Positions 53,852 to 63,753 of a DNA stretch of 64,000 bases are shown here, in pieces. The position numbers and the translations under genes were made by a program. The first letter of the stretch is position 1. The number at the start of each line of letters is the position of its first letter. Where the stretch lies: NCBI RefSeq assembly GCF_024054565.1, contig NZ_JAMXLR010000036.1:124001-188000 (forward strand). Direction: 5' to 3'. Below the pieces are notes generated by a model. The model made no database searches. It was not told the DNA's origin and saw only the letters and a list, made by a program, of their open reading frames with translations. The stretch comes from Aeoliella straminimaris (GTDB lineage Bacteria; Planctomycetota; Planctomycetia; Pirellulales; Lacipirellulaceae).

Positions 53852-55426
53852 ATGGCTATCAACAAGACTTACGATTACATGCGCGCAGCTCGAGGCCTTC
53901 GCCTCACGGGTGCCCGTCGGTGGCATTCGCTATTGGCGCTCGGTTTGCTAGTGGGCTTCACCGGCGGCACCGTGCGAGCCGAACCAGCTACGGCCACCTC
54001 GGCCAGCAACAAGGCCGCCGGCGCTACGAAGGCCGACAAGCAGCACGGAGAGGAACCGCAATATCCCGAGTTCGTCGATGGTGTGCTGCCCACGACCGAC
54101 GGCTTCCGCGGAATCTGGTACGCCAATCAGAAATCGAACGACGAGTACGTGTATAAGTACTCTGGCGGCAAAGCCACCTATCCGCACCAGCATCACCCGA
54201 TCGCCATCTATCGTCCCGAAGTGGACAAGACGTTCTTCGTGTGGGGAGGTCGTTACAAGGATCAGAACACGCTGCTGCATATGATCAGCTACTTCGATCA
54301 CAAGACCAAGATGGTGGCTCGACCGCGCGTGCTGCTCGACAAACGGACCTCGGACGCTCACGACAATCCGACCATCTGCATCGACAACGATGGGTACATT
54401 TTCATCTTTTCGTCCGCGCACGGCACCTCGCGGCCGTCGTACATTCATCGCTCTATGCGGCCGTACGACATCTCCGAGTTCGATCACGTACTGACGACCA
54501 ACTTCTCCTACACGCAGCCGTGGTACCTTCCCGAGTACGGTTTCGTGTTCATGCACACCCGTTACCTCAAGGGGCAACGCGTCTTGCATGTAATGACCAG
54601 TCCCGATGGCGAGCAATGGAGCGAGCCGCTCAAGTTCGCCCATATCCAGCAAGGGCATTACCAGGTTACCCAGCCATTCGAAAACTCCATTGCCTCGGCG
54701 TTCAATCTCCACCCCGATGGCCAGGGGCTCAACTGGCGGACCAATCTCTACTACATCCAGAGCGACGACGGCGGCAAAACCTGGCACAACGTCCAGGGCG
54801 AGAAGCTCACGCTGCCGCTTACCGACCGGGACAATCCGGCGCTGGTGAAGGACTATCAGGCCGAGGGACGACTCTGCTACATGAAGTGCCTCCGCTTCAC
54901 GCCCGAAGGGCACCCCGTGATTCTTCATCTCACTAGCGATGGCTACGAATCGGGACCCGAGAACGATCCGCGGACATTCACCACCGCCCGCTGGACCGGC
55001 AAGGAGTGGGATTTCCAGGAAGCCATGCCGGCCGACAACAACTATGACTTTGCATCTTTGGACATCCTGCCCAACGGCGACTGGCTGCTGCTGGGGGATA
55101 CGCAACCAGGTCCGCAGGCGTACAACACCGGCGGGGAGATCGCATTGTGGAAGTCGACCGATCAAGGTCAGAACTGGAACATGGTTCGTCAGCTAACCAA
55201 GGATTCCAAATACAACCACCTCTACCCCCGCAAACCGGTGAACGCCGATGACGACTTCTTCGCCTTCTGGGCCGATGGCCATGCCCGCAAGCCCTCGGAA
55301 AGTCGGCTTTACTTCACCGATCGAGAGGGGTCGGCGGTGTGGATGCTTCCACCGGAGATTGAGGAAGGTGAAGGACCGGTAAAGCCCATCCGCATGCCCG
55401 CAGCAGGCACCGTCGAAGGAACGTAG
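53852..55426 (+). CDS. Exported BNR_4-family enzyme, third paralogue
   Basis: A 524-residue protein. ATG 53852 follows GAGGAAAA. A long signal region (ARRWHSLLALGLLVGFTGGTVRA) precedes an Ala/Lys linker and one BNR_4 propeller (GFRGIWYANQKSNDEYVYKYSGG; HMISYFDHKTKMVARPRVLLDKRTSDAHDNP; SLDILPNGDWLLLGDTQPGP; HLYPRKPVNADDDFFAFWADG). It has neither dockerin nor PEP-CTERM, so it may stay in the periplasm and finish what the anchored paralogue starts. A strong terminator hairpin follows. Confidence 0.85.
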   Translation: MAINKTYDYMRAARGLRLTGARRWHSLLALGLLVGFTGGTVRAEPATATSASNKAAGATKADKQHGEEPQYPEFVDGVLPTTDGFRGIWYANQKSNDEYVYKYSGGKATYPHQHHPIAIYRPEVDKTFFVWGGRYKDQNTLLHMISYFDHKTKMVARPRVLLDKRTSDAHDNPTICIDNDGYIFIFSSAHGTSRPSYIHRSMRPYDISEFDHVLTTNFSYTQPWYLPEYGFVFMHTRYLKGQRVLHVMTSPDGEQWSEPLKFAHIQQGHYQVTQPFENSIASAFNLHPDGQGLNWRTNLYYIQSDDGGKTWHNVQGEKLTLPLTDRDNPALVKDYQAEGRLCYMKCLRFTPEGHPVILHLTSDGYESGPENDPRTFTTARWTGKEWDFQEAMPADNNYDFASLDILPNGDWLLLGDTQPGPQAYNTGGEIALWKSTDQGQNWNMVRQLTKDSKYNHLYPRKPVNADDDFFAFWADGHARKPSESRLYFTDREGSAVWMLPPEIEEGEGPVKPIRMPAAGTVEGT

Positions 55427-55872
55427 TCAGTCGGGAACGGTAGAAATATTTCAGAGTACACCCGCGGAGCAAATTGCTGCGCGGGTGTACTACATTTAAT
55501 GTCGGTAAAATTGCCTCCCTCAACCTGACAGCACACGAACGTAGGCCCGACTGCATGGGCCTCGTGCGAAGTGTGGACCTGCCAATCGTTCCAGAATTCT
55601 TCAATCTGGCAGGCGCAGAGCGCGGCGGTGCTTGGATCGCCTTATCTTGTTTTCCGACCCGCAAATTCCTGAAAACAGCCTGAGGGATCATTCCTCGTCA
55701 TAGGCGGACTTTGCGAAGCCGCCACCGCCTTGTACGGTGAATGGCAAGCGGGGCCGCTGCAGCTTGCGTCCGTTCTGCGCCCGGCGGGGCATTGCCGTTT
55801 CGGTACATGCTGCCGGAGAATGGATGTTGCGCGGATCGGATGGCAGCAGAATCCAGAACCTGAAGGTAGGCG
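55427..55872. other. Intergenic region with terminator at its left end
   Basis: About 450 bases. Apart from the terminator at 55455 I see no gene. A ribosome-binding site for the dehydrogenase at 55873 is not obvious beyond a purine patch, GAAGGTAGG, at 55861-55869. Confidence 0.4.
55455..55491 (+). terminator. Strong terminator hairpin after the BNR_4 pair
   Basis: AGTACACCCGCG (55455-55466) pairs perfectly with CGCGGGTGTACT (55480-55491). An inner AGCA / TGCT pair closes a 3-base loop. It lies 29 bases past the stop and is followed by ACATTTAAT. Confidence 0.75.
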
Positions 55873-56823
55873 ATGCACAAAGTAGTCGTGGCGGTAGACA
55901 GCTTTTCGGACCAGCACATCGAACTCATCCAGCAGGCAACACGCGGGTGGGCGTACTTCGCTCGTATCGAACAGGGGTTGTCGGAGCAGCACTATCGGCA
56001 AGCTTTGCAGGGAGCCACAGTCCTGATCGGCTGGCCCCAACCGCACTTGGTGGCCGATTCGTCGATTCAATTGCTGCAGCTCGCCAGTGTAGGGTACGAA
56101 GACTACCTAAACCTGGGGTTAGGTAGCAAAGCAGAGTTTCGTGCCTGCAATTTGGGCCGGGTGCTTTGTCTCCCCATCGCCGAGCACGTCATGGCGATGA
56201 TCTATTGCCTGGCCCGGGGCTTGCAGCAACATGCTCGAGACATGCCAGAGCGGCGCTGGCAGCGGCTTCCGTGCTATCCAGAAGTAACGGACAGCACCAT
56301 TTGCATCGTGGGGGTAGGGGGCATCGGCACGGAGGTCGCCCACCGGTGCAAAGGCGTCGGCATGCGGGTCCTTGGCGTCGGACGTCATCCGGAGCGGATG
56401 CCGGCCAACCTGCTCGACGGCGCCTATGCCTGGGACAACATGGCCGAGGCGTTTGCTCAGTCCGACCACGTGATGCTGAGCTTTCCGGCGACTAGCGACA
56501 ATGCAAACATGTTCGACGCCGCGCTGTTCAATACGTTCAAGCGCGGAGCCATCCTGTACAACGTCGGTCGCGGCAGCGTTGTGAACGAAACAGACCTGGT
56601 GGAAGCCTTGCGGAGTGGACAGTTGGGCGGGGCAGGGCTCGACGTGTTCCAGCACGAACCCTTGCCGCCCGAGCATCCCCTGTGGGCGATGGACAATGTG
56701 CTGGTCACCCCGCATTCTGCAGGGCGATCGGTGCGAGAATTCGACCGCATTTGCGGCCTGTTTGTCGACAACCTGCAACGGTTTCGCGATGGGCGGCCAT
56801 TGCTAAACCCCATCGAACTCTAG
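55873..56823 (+). CDS. D-isomer-specific 2-hydroxyacid dehydrogenase
   Basis: A 316-residue NAD(P)-dependent dehydrogenase. The nucleotide-binding motif is GVGGIGTEVAHRCKGVGMRVLGVGR (G-x-G-x-x-G followed by an Arg-rich end, which may favour NADP). Catalytic residues are expected in VGRGSVVNETDL (Arg), DVFQHEPLPPEHPLW (Glu) and VTPHSAG (His). Members reduce or oxidise 2-keto/2-hydroxy acids such as glyoxylate, hydroxypyruvate or sugar-derived acids. The dehydratase gene 125 bases downstream suggests a role in sugar-acid breakdown. Confidence 0.9.
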   Translation: MHKVVVAVDSFSDQHIELIQQATRGWAYFARIEQGLSEQHYRQALQGATVLIGWPQPHLVADSSIQLLQLASVGYEDYLNLGLGSKAEFRACNLGRVLCLPIAEHVMAMIYCLARGLQQHARDMPERRWQRLPCYPEVTDSTICIVGVGGIGTEVAHRCKGVGMRVLGVGRHPERMPANLLDGAYAWDNMAEAFAQSDHVMLSFPATSDNANMFDAALFNTFKRGAILYNVGRGSVVNETDLVEALRSGQLGGAGLDVFQHEPLPPEHPLWAMDNVLVTPHSAGRSVREFDRICGLFVDNLQRFRDGRPLLNPIEL

Positions 56824-56948
56824 CAGAAGCCTGCGATGTCAACCGCGTTGGCGGGCAGCCAGGCCGTATTCACTCCACATATTCAGCTGGGCCACACTGT
56901 CGCGCGGCGGCGAACGTCCGGCGGCCGCGGTAACCTTCTGGGAGGTGC

Positions 56949-58679
56949 ATGATGAAGTTTCGTAGCTCAGCGTGGTTTGGTGGTGATGGACAGGCGCCGT
57001 TTTCTCATCGTGCCTGGTTCAAGTCGCAGGGATTCGCCGAAGATACCTTCGACCATGATCGGCCGATTGTCGGAATCTGTAATTCGTGGAGCGAGCTGAA
57101 CAACTGCAATTCCCACTTTCGCGAGTTGGCCGAAGCCGTTAAACGGGGCGTTTGGGAGGCGGGGGGCATCCCGGCGGAGTTTCCAACCATCTCGCTGGGT
57201 GAGCCATTTATCAAGCCGACCACAATGCTCTATCGCAATTTGATGTCGATGGACGTGGAGGAAATGATTGTTGCGCATCCAATCGACTCCGTCGTCTTGC
57301 TGTGCGGTTGCGACAAAACCACGCCGGCACAAGTGATGGGGGCCGTCAGCGCCGACCTGCCGGCCATCATGCTCACTGGTGGTCCCATGCTTCGCGGGCA
57401 GTGGCGAGGCAACCAGGTTGCGTCGGGTACCGATGTCTGGAAATACTGGGATCAATGCCGGTTAGGGCAGCTATCCAAAGCGGCTTTCTCCGAAATCGAA
57501 GGCTGCATGGCCCGTAGCAACGGGCACTGTATGACCATGGGCACGGCCAGCACGATGACCAGCCTGGTCGAGGCCATGGGGCTCACGCTGCCCCACTGCG
57601 CTGCGATCCCCGCGGTCGACTCTCGCCGCATGGCCATCGCCCAACAGACGGGCCGACGCGCCGTGGAGCTGGCCAAAGAAGGCCTGCGGCCCTCCCGCCT
57701 CCTGACCCAACAGGCGTTGGAGAATGCCATTACCGTCAACCATGCCATCGGTGGATCGACCAACGCGGTCATCCACTTGCTGGCCATCGCTGGTCGACTA
57801 GGGCTGCCGATCGGGCTCGATGACATCGATCGCCTATCGCGTACGACGCCGATGATTGCCAATATCATGCCCTCGGGAAAGTTTCTGATGGAGGACTTCT
57901 ACTACGCCGGCGGAGTGCCAGCGGTGATGCATGAGATTCGCGACTTGCTGCATCTGGAGGCACGAACGGTCAATGGCAGGACCGTGGGGCAGAATCTCGA
58001 AGAAATCGAAACGTACAACCGCGACGTCATTCGCCCCACTGACAATCCAGTGTGCCCCGAGGGAGGCACCATCGTCCTCCGCGGCAACCTCTGTCCCAAC
58101 GGTGCGATTCTGAAACAGTCGGCGGCGAGCCAGAAGCTGCTCTGCCATCGAGGGCCGGCCATTGTGTTCGACAGCCGTGAAGATATGCTCGACCGCATTC
58201 ACCAACCGGACTTCGAAGTGCAGGCCGATAGCGTGCTGGTGCTTCGCAACGTCGGGCCAGTTGGCGGACCTGGCATGCCAGAATGGGGGCACATGCCGAT
58301 ACCGCAAAAGCTGTTGGAGCAGGGTGTTCATGACATTGTAAGGATCAGCGATGCGCGCATGAGCGGCACTTCCTTTGGAACCAACGTCCTGCATCTATCG
58401 CCCGAAGCGGCCGTAGGGGGCCCGCTCGGCTTGGTGCAACCGGGCGACATCATTCACCTCGACGCCGCGCACCGGCGGCTCACGCTCGAAGTGTCGGACG
58501 AGGAGTTGACCCGGCGCCGCGAGGCTTGGGTGGCCCCCTCGATCGACGCCCCGCGGGGCTATTTGCGGCTCTACTTGCAGCATGTCCTACAGGCCGATAA
58601 AGGGTGCGACTTCGATTTTCTCCGCGGCTCGAGCCCTGAGCGCTGCGACCTATCGGCCAAATACGCCACCATGAGCTAG
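56949..58679 (+). CDS. IlvD/Edd-family sugar-acid dehydratase
   Basis: A 576-residue cytoplasmic dehydratase, with GGGAGG upstream of the ATG. Iron-sulfur ligands are GICNSW (first Cys), LLCGCDKTTPAQ (second) and EIEGCMARSNGHCMTMGTAST (third). Then AVDSRRM, NHAIGGSTNAVIHLLAIAGR and the C-terminal DARMSGTSFGTNVLHLSPEAAVGGPL are seen. The 'SWSELNNCNSHFRELAEAVKRGV' segment is typical of the aldonic-acid dehydratases (arabonate/xylonate type) rather than IlvD proper. It probably makes a 2-keto-3-deoxy acid from a monosaccharide released by the nearby enzymes. Confidence 0.9.
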   Translation: MMKFRSSAWFGGDGQAPFSHRAWFKSQGFAEDTFDHDRPIVGICNSWSELNNCNSHFRELAEAVKRGVWEAGGIPAEFPTISLGEPFIKPTTMLYRNLMSMDVEEMIVAHPIDSVVLLCGCDKTTPAQVMGAVSADLPAIMLTGGPMLRGQWRGNQVASGTDVWKYWDQCRLGQLSKAAFSEIEGCMARSNGHCMTMGTASTMTSLVEAMGLTLPHCAAIPAVDSRRMAIAQQTGRRAVELAKEGLRPSRLLTQQALENAITVNHAIGGSTNAVIHLLAIAGRLGLPIGLDDIDRLSRTTPMIANIMPSGKFLMEDFYYAGGVPAVMHEIRDLLHLEARTVNGRTVGQNLEEIETYNRDVIRPTDNPVCPEGGTIVLRGNLCPNGAILKQSAASQKLLCHRGPAIVFDSREDMLDRIHQPDFEVQADSVLVLRNVGPVGGPGMPEWGHMPIPQKLLEQGVHDIVRISDARMSGTSFGTNVLHLSPEAAVGGPLGLVQPGDIIHLDAAHRRLTLEVSDEELTRRREAWVAPSIDAPRGYLRLYLQHVLQADKGCDFDFLRGSSPERCDLSAKYATMS

Positions 58680-59115
58680 GTTGCTAACTCTAATTGCCAC
58701 AACAGGTTAGGCGCACCCATCGTCCCGCCGGCAATGGCACGTTGGGCGCAGGGGATCGGTCTCGCATCGACATCCGTAGGGCAGCGATTCTCGCCGGCTG
58801 GAATAATGCCGAAAATTGAGAAGTATTACATTGCTGATGGGAGTTTATTTATCTATGCTGACGTGAAGTGCGTTTGCGTGTTGCTTGCAACACCACAGCC
58901 AGCTTGTATCAACGGGCGAATTTCCAACCGACACGCCGGAGAATGGCCGCCGGGCGGTGAGGCTTTCCGGGGACCTGCGGTCCAGAAAGACCAAACCACG
59001 CGGCCCAGCACTCAGCATCCCCCTGGCCTCGTGCCAGCGGAGGCGTCACGCGGTCGCGGCAATTCGCCGCAGGGATTTCATCCAGCGGGTGAGATGAGAC
59101 CGGGAGGTTGCGGGT
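58680..59115. other. Intergenic region
   Basis: About 440 bases. An AT-rich segment near 58800-58860 contains a weak promoter-like pair, TTGCTG and TATGCT 17 bases apart. A 158-codon plus-strand frame (58734-59210) crosses the region but overlaps the next gene and has no domain. Confidence 0.4.
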
Positions 59116-60468
59116 ATGGAACACCAACGAGTGACTTTCGCGCCCGTGCTCACGCATCTCGTCTCAAAACTGTTGGTTTGTGTGGGGCTACTCTGCTCCG
59201 TGGGGAATGACGCCTGGTCGCAGGACCTGGTAAACAAGTCCCCCCAACTTACCCTCGCGCAGTTGCGCGAGGCGCGCGACATTGCCAAGCATCGCAAACG
59301 TCGAATCATTCTCAACAACGACGGCAACGACAAAGTCAAAGCTCCCTTTACGGTCGAGAGATTCCTCGCTTCGAGGACATCCGACTTAGCCGATTCGCAG
59401 GTGGATACGATCTTCTACTGCAGCGGCGTTCCGATGCTGTACACCCATCGCAGTAAGATTGCCGAGCAATCGGGCGTGGGCATTCATCAAGATGTTCCGG
59501 GAAAGCAGTGGGTTGCCGCGTTCAATGAGATGGACACCGACTCGCTGGAGATGATCGTCAACTGGTGTCGGCAAAACGATCGAGAGGTGTTCTGGTCGAT
59601 GCGAATGAACGATCGGCACGATTCGAGTAAGAACTGGCCCTGGCTGATCACCGACTGGAAACGTAATCACCCGCAGCTGTTGATGGGCTCGCAGAAAGAT
59701 GGCCTGCCCGCGAGTTTCCAGCGGGGCAAAGGCAGTTGGTCGGCGATGCGATACGACAAGCCGGAAGTGCGACAGGTAGTGTTCGACTTGATTGAAGAAG
59801 TCTGTACGAACTACGACGTGGATGGCATCGAATTGGACTTCTGGCGACACCCGCTGTACTTCGTCGAGCCGCTGCAGGGCAAGCCCGTACCACAGGCGAA
59901 GATGGACGAGATGACTCAGCTGTGGCGGAAGGTACGACAAATGACGGAGCGGGTGGGGAGGCAACGCGGCCGCCCCTTGTTGATCGCAATCCGCATTCCC
60001 GATTCGATGGGCTACTGTCGGGCAATGGGACTGGACGTGGAGCGTTGGCTGGAAGAAGACCTGGTCGACATTGTCACCGGGGCCGACTACTTCAAGCTGG
60101 AGCCCTGGGAGAACCTGGCCGCCACCGGCGAGCGATACAACGTGCCTGTTTACGCATGCTTCGAAATGCGCCGGGTGCAGGGCAAAGCGAATACGAAGCA
60201 GACCGACGCCAAGTTGTGGCGCGGCGAGGCGTACAATGCCTGGCAGGCGGGCGTGGATGGCATCTATCTGATGAACCGTTTCAATCCTCGTGATCCCTTG
60301 ATGCGAGAATTGGGTGACCCTCAGCTCTTGGAAACACTGCCGCGCGTCGATCAGACATCGTACTACCGACCCAAAAACAGCTTTAAACCACAGGACTTTG
60401 TCCCCAATGGTTTGCAGTACCTGAAACAACCAACAGAAGCTGACGGTACCAACACCGAAAGCCCTTAA
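59116..60468 (+). CDS. Exported TIM-barrel glycoside-hydrolase-like protein
   Basis: A 450-residue protein with a signal peptide ([16 protein letters not shown]). The body looks like a (beta/alpha)8 barrel of the GHL/GH10-like type: [45 protein letters not shown] (acidic pair on a strand end), [23 protein letters not shown] and [14 protein letters not shown] cannot name the substrate. It belongs to the block of polysaccharide-active genes and ends 133 bases before the sialidase start. Confidence 0.78.
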   Translation: MEHQRVTFAPVLTHLVSKLLVCVGLLCSVGNDAWSQDLVNKSPQLTLAQLREARDIAKHRKRRIILNNDGNDKVKAPFTVERFLASRTSDLADSQVDTIFYCSGVPMLYTHRSKIAEQSGVGIHQDVPGKQWVAAFNEMDTDSLEMIVNWCRQNDREVFWSMRMNDRHDSSKNWPWLITDWKRNHPQLLMGSQKDGLPASFQRGKGSWSAMRYDKPEVRQVVFDLIEEVCTNYDVDGIELDFWRHPLYFVEPLQGKPVPQAKMDEMTQLWRKVRQMTERVGRQRGRPLLIAIRIPDSMGYCRAMGLDVERWLEEDLVDIVTGADYFKLEPWENLAATGERYNVPVYACFEMRRVQGKANTKQTDAKLWRGEAYNAWQAGVDGIYLMNRFNPRDPLMRELGDPQLLETLPRVDQTSYYRPKNSFKPQDFVPNGLQYLKQPTEADGTNTESP

Positions 60469-60601
60469 AGCGTTGCAGCGATCGCGGCTAACGTGTGTGC
60501 GTCCCAGAAGCCGCCGGGGCCTTCGCAACGACCAATCCAACATGCCTCGATATGGGCTGTCATTTCTAAGTACCAACCATCTGTCCGACAGGATTTCCGT
60601 G

Positions 60602-61765
60602 ATGAATCGAATTTCCCGAACCCTTGGCTTGTGTGTGCTGCTGACGATCGGTGTGTCTAGAGGCGTGTGCCAGGCGGAGGCGAAGCCGCCGCAACCGGTG
60701 GAGACCGATCTATTTGTCAGTGGGCAGGAGGGGTACCGTTCGTACCGCATTCCCTCGCTCTTGACGACCAAAGACGGCACCTTGCTGGCAATCTGTGAAG
60801 GACGCAAGAACAGCGGTTCGGATACGGGCGACATCGATCTGATGGTTCGCCGGTCGACGGACCAAGGAAAGACCTGGTCGCAGCAAGCCGTGATCTGGGA
60901 CGACGAGAACAACACCTGTGGCAACCCCTGTCCTGTAGTTGATCGTGATACGGGAACCATCTGGCTGCTGATGACCTGGAACTCCGGCAAGCAGAGCGAG
61001 AGAGGTATCGAGCCGGGGTATGGGACCGACTCGCGGCGTGTGTTTGTCACCTCGTCGCAGGACGACGGCGTGACGTGGGACGCACCTCGTGAGATCACGA
61101 CCGACGTAAAGGAGGAAGAGTGGACCTGGTACGCGACCGGTCCTGGCTCGGGTATTCAGATCGAACATGGTCCGCACAAGGGTCGCATGGTGATTGCCTG
61201 CGACCACAAGCTGCCCACCGACGAGTCGGAGGAGTTTCGCTCGCATGTTATCTACTCCGACGATCACGGCGCGACTTGGCAGTTGGGCGGGGCGGCCCCG
61301 GAACCCGGTGTCAACGAATGCGAGGTGGTCGAACTCACGGAAGATCGACTGATGTTAAACATGCGCAACTACGATCGTTCGATCAAAGCCCGGCAGATTG
61401 CTTTCAGCGACGATGGCGGCGACACCTGGTACGGCCAGCGCCACGACAAGTCGCTGGTGGAACCTCGCTGCCAGGCCAGCATCCGCCGCTATTGTTGGCC
61501 GGAGGGCGGCCAGCCGGGCGTTATTTTGTTTGCCAATCCAGCTCACCCGACGAAACGCGAGAACATGACGTTGCGAGCCAGCTTTGACGACGGCGAAACC
61601 TGGCCCGTCGCCCAAGAGCTCTACGGTGGCTCGAGCGCCTACAGCAGTTTGGCCGTGCTAGACGACGGGCGAATTGGGTGCCTGTACGAAGCCGACGGCT
61701 ACGGTCGCATTTGCCTGGCCATATGCGACCCTGAGCGGCTGTTGGGCGACAAAGACAACCGCTAG
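60602..61765 (+). CDS. Exported exo-sialidase-like protein (GH33 fold)
   Basis: A 387-residue protein with start ATG 60602 and a signal peptide ([18 protein letters not shown]). The (F/Y)RIP box is SYRIPSLL. Five Asp-box motifs mark a six-bladed propeller: [36 protein letters not shown] and SFDDGETWP. The Arg triad is likely R in YRIP, R in RSHVIYS or RNYDRS, and R in KRENM. Sialidase family members release terminal sialic acids or KDN from glycans; other sugars are possible in planctomycetes. Confidence 0.88.
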   Translation: MNRISRTLGLCVLLTIGVSRGVCQAEAKPPQPVETDLFVSGQEGYRSYRIPSLLTTKDGTLLAICEGRKNSGSDTGDIDLMVRRSTDQGKTWSQQAVIWDDENNTCGNPCPVVDRDTGTIWLLMTWNSGKQSERGIEPGYGTDSRRVFVTSSQDDGVTWDAPREITTDVKEEEWTWYATGPGSGIQIEHGPHKGRMVIACDHKLPTDESEEFRSHVIYSDDHGATWQLGGAAPEPGVNECEVVELTEDRLMLNMRNYDRSIKARQIAFSDDGGDTWYGQRHDKSLVEPRCQASIRRYCWPEGGQPGVILFANPAHPTKRENMTLRASFDDGETWPVAQELYGGSSAYSSLAVLDDGRIGCLYEADGYGRICLAICDPERLLGDKDNR

Positions 61766-61872
61766 AAGCCACATCGTACCAGGGCGCCACCCCGCCGAGT
61801 CGCATAGCCCCCAATTTACGGGCGACTAAGAACCACTTTCAGCGAACAGTCTTTTGTGAGGAGTTTGACAAC

Positions 61873-63345
61873 GTGCCCGTGCTTTATCGACTTGGCGAAC
61901 TGATCCGTCGAACAAAGAGCGGCGTGTGTTCGACGGTCGCTCTCTGGACGCTTGTCTGCGGTATCAGCGCCTTGTTGACTTCGCCTTGCGTGGCCCAGTC
62001 GTCGCGTGCTCGGCCCGATGTCCTAATGATCGTTGTCGACGATCTCAACGATTGGAACGCGTTGCTCGATGCCGAGTCGCCAATCGAGCTTCCGAATCTT
62101 CGCCGACTGGCCGAGCGAGGGACGCTGTTCACCCATGCTTACTGTGCGTCGCCGGCGTGCAATCCCTCACGGGTGTCGGCATTGACCGGTTTGCGGCCCT
62201 CGTCCACAGGCGTGTATGGCAACAAGACCGATTGGCGACGAGCCGTGGGCGATCGCAAAACGATTATGCAACGCTTTATGGATGCCGGTTATCATGTCGA
62301 GGGTGCCGGCAAGATCTTTCATCACCACCTCGACGGGGCATTCCACGACACGGCCTCTTTCGATGCCTTTCAACCGATGAGGCCGCAACTCTATCCTCCG
62401 GAGAAACTGAATCACGCGCCGGAGTATGGATCGAAGAATACCGACTGGGGAGTCTGGCCACCAAAAGTCGAAGATTCCATCGACCATCAGACAGTTAGCT
62501 ACTGTGTGGATGTGCTGAAGCATCCACCGGGGGACCAACCGCTTTTCCTGGCCTGCGGTATCTACAAGCCACACTCTCCGTTTTTTGCTCCTGAGCAATA
62601 CCACGGTCAGGACGCGGACGTCACGATGCCCCTGCTGGGAGACGACGACGTCAGCGATCTACCCAAAGGTGCTCAGAAGCTGATGAAATCGAAACGGTGG
62701 TTCTGGCAGGGAATGTCGGAGCTCGACCATCGATTGCCCGGGTCGTACCGCAGCTTCGTCGAGAGCTACGCGGCTTGCGCCCGCTTTGCCGACGATCAGA
62801 TTGGACGAGTTCTGGATGCCTTGGATCAAAGCCCGCGACGCGACAACACCGTGATCGTCCTGTGGTCGGACCATGGTTTTCACCTTGGGGAGAAAGAGCA
62901 TATCGAAAAATTTGCCCTTTGGGAGAAGTCGACACACATCCCCTTCATCGTGGTTCAACCAGGAGTCACCAGGCCCGGTTCGGTATGCGCGACGCCCATC
63001 GATCTGATGTGCCTGTATCCCACGTTGCTCGAGCAGTGTGGTCTGCCGGAGGACGAACAAGCCGATGGCCAGAGTATTTCCAGATTGTTGAAAGACCCGG
63101 AGAGTTCGGCGGGCGAGCGGGTCGCACTGATGACCTATTTGCCAGGCAACCACGCTGTTCGTAGTTCGCGGTGGCGATACATTCGCTATGCGGACGGAAC
63201 CGAAGAGCTGTACGATCACCATGCCGATCCCCACGAATGGAATAACCTTGCCGGCGATCCGCAGTGGCAGGGTGTCATGGACGAGCATCGGAGGTGGTTG
63301 CCAGCGGAAAACGTGGCACAAGGACCCGACCTCCACCGTAAATAG
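61873..63345 (+). CDS. Exported sulfatase (iduronate-2-sulfatase-like)
   Basis: A 490-residue alkaline-phosphatase-fold sulfatase. The start is GTG 61873 with GAGGAG upstream. A signal peptide is followed by the metal pair DD (VLMIVVDDLND, 56-57) and CNPSR at 96-100, where the Cys is converted to formylglycine by a maturation enzyme. Next come GAGKIFHH, ACGIYKPHSPF, WSDHGFHLGEKEHIEKFALWE and a C-terminal DPHEWNNLAG, all typical of the iduronate-2-sulfatase-like (S1_7) group. It removes sulfate from an extracellular or periplasmic polysaccharide, fitting the neighbouring enzymes. Confidence 0.92.
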   Translation: MPVLYRLGELIRRTKSGVCSTVALWTLVCGISALLTSPCVAQSSRARPDVLMIVVDDLNDWNALLDAESPIELPNLRRLAERGTLFTHAYCASPACNPSRVSALTGLRPSSTGVYGNKTDWRRAVGDRKTIMQRFMDAGYHVEGAGKIFHHHLDGAFHDTASFDAFQPMRPQLYPPEKLNHAPEYGSKNTDWGVWPPKVEDSIDHQTVSYCVDVLKHPPGDQPLFLACGIYKPHSPFFAPEQYHGQDADVTMPLLGDDDVSDLPKGAQKLMKSKRWFWQGMSELDHRLPGSYRSFVESYAACARFADDQIGRVLDALDQSPRRDNTVIVLWSDHGFHLGEKEHIEKFALWEKSTHIPFIVVQPGVTRPGSVCATPIDLMCLYPTLLEQCGLPEDEQADGQSISRLLKDPESSAGERVALMTYLPGNHAVRSSRWRYIRYADGTEELYDHHADPHEWNNLAGDPQWQGVMDEHRRWLPAENVAQGPDLHRK

Positions 63346-63540
63346 CCCTTGGTTACTACGTGGCGAAACATCGTGGTGTGTTGCTCGGACCATGCATAGC
63401 CAGTTGATTTACTGAGGAGGCTAAATGGCCGTTGTGGAAGGCACCTAAGGTGAATTTACCAACGGCGAAAAAGGAACTTGGGGCGGGGGAAGTAGGAGTA
63501 CCTCACATCACCATTTCCATCCCCGAAAACCTTTAAGTTT

Positions 63541-63562
63541 GTTCCCCCTGCACGGGGGGAAC
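63541..63562 (+). terminator. Hairpin downstream of the sulfatase
   Basis: GTTCCCCC (63541-63548) and GGGGGAAC (63555-63562) form a perfect 8-bp stem with a 6-base loop, about 200 bases past the stop. It lacks a T-run, so it could be a regulatory hairpin instead. Confidence 0.4.
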
Positions 63563-63667
63563 TAACGAGGCCGGTCCACTGCGCCTGGCGCAGGATGGTC
63601 CAAATTCATCCCGAAATAGCAAGATTTACGCCTCTGAACTAATTTCTGAAATGCTCGAAATTATTGC

Positions 63668-63695
63668 TTGACCCGGGATATTTATTTGGTAGTAT
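63668..63695 (+). promoter_or_regulatory. Sigma70-like promoter of the GntR gene
   Basis: TTGACC (63668-63673) and TAGTAT (63690-63695) are 16 bases apart in an AT-rich stretch, about 60 bases before the start codon. Confidence 0.5.
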
Positions 63696-63700
63696 GCGAT

Positions 63701-63717
63701 TGTCGAGGCGGTCGACA
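63701..63717 (+). promoter_or_regulatory. Palindromic operator candidate
   Basis: TGTCGA (63701-63706) and TCGACA (63712-63717) form a perfect inverted repeat with a 5-base spacer, just after the -10 box. The position fits autorepression by the GntR protein encoded next. Confidence 0.5.
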
Positions 63718-63753
63718 TGACTTTTCAATCACTTCTTATCTTAGGTAAGAACA

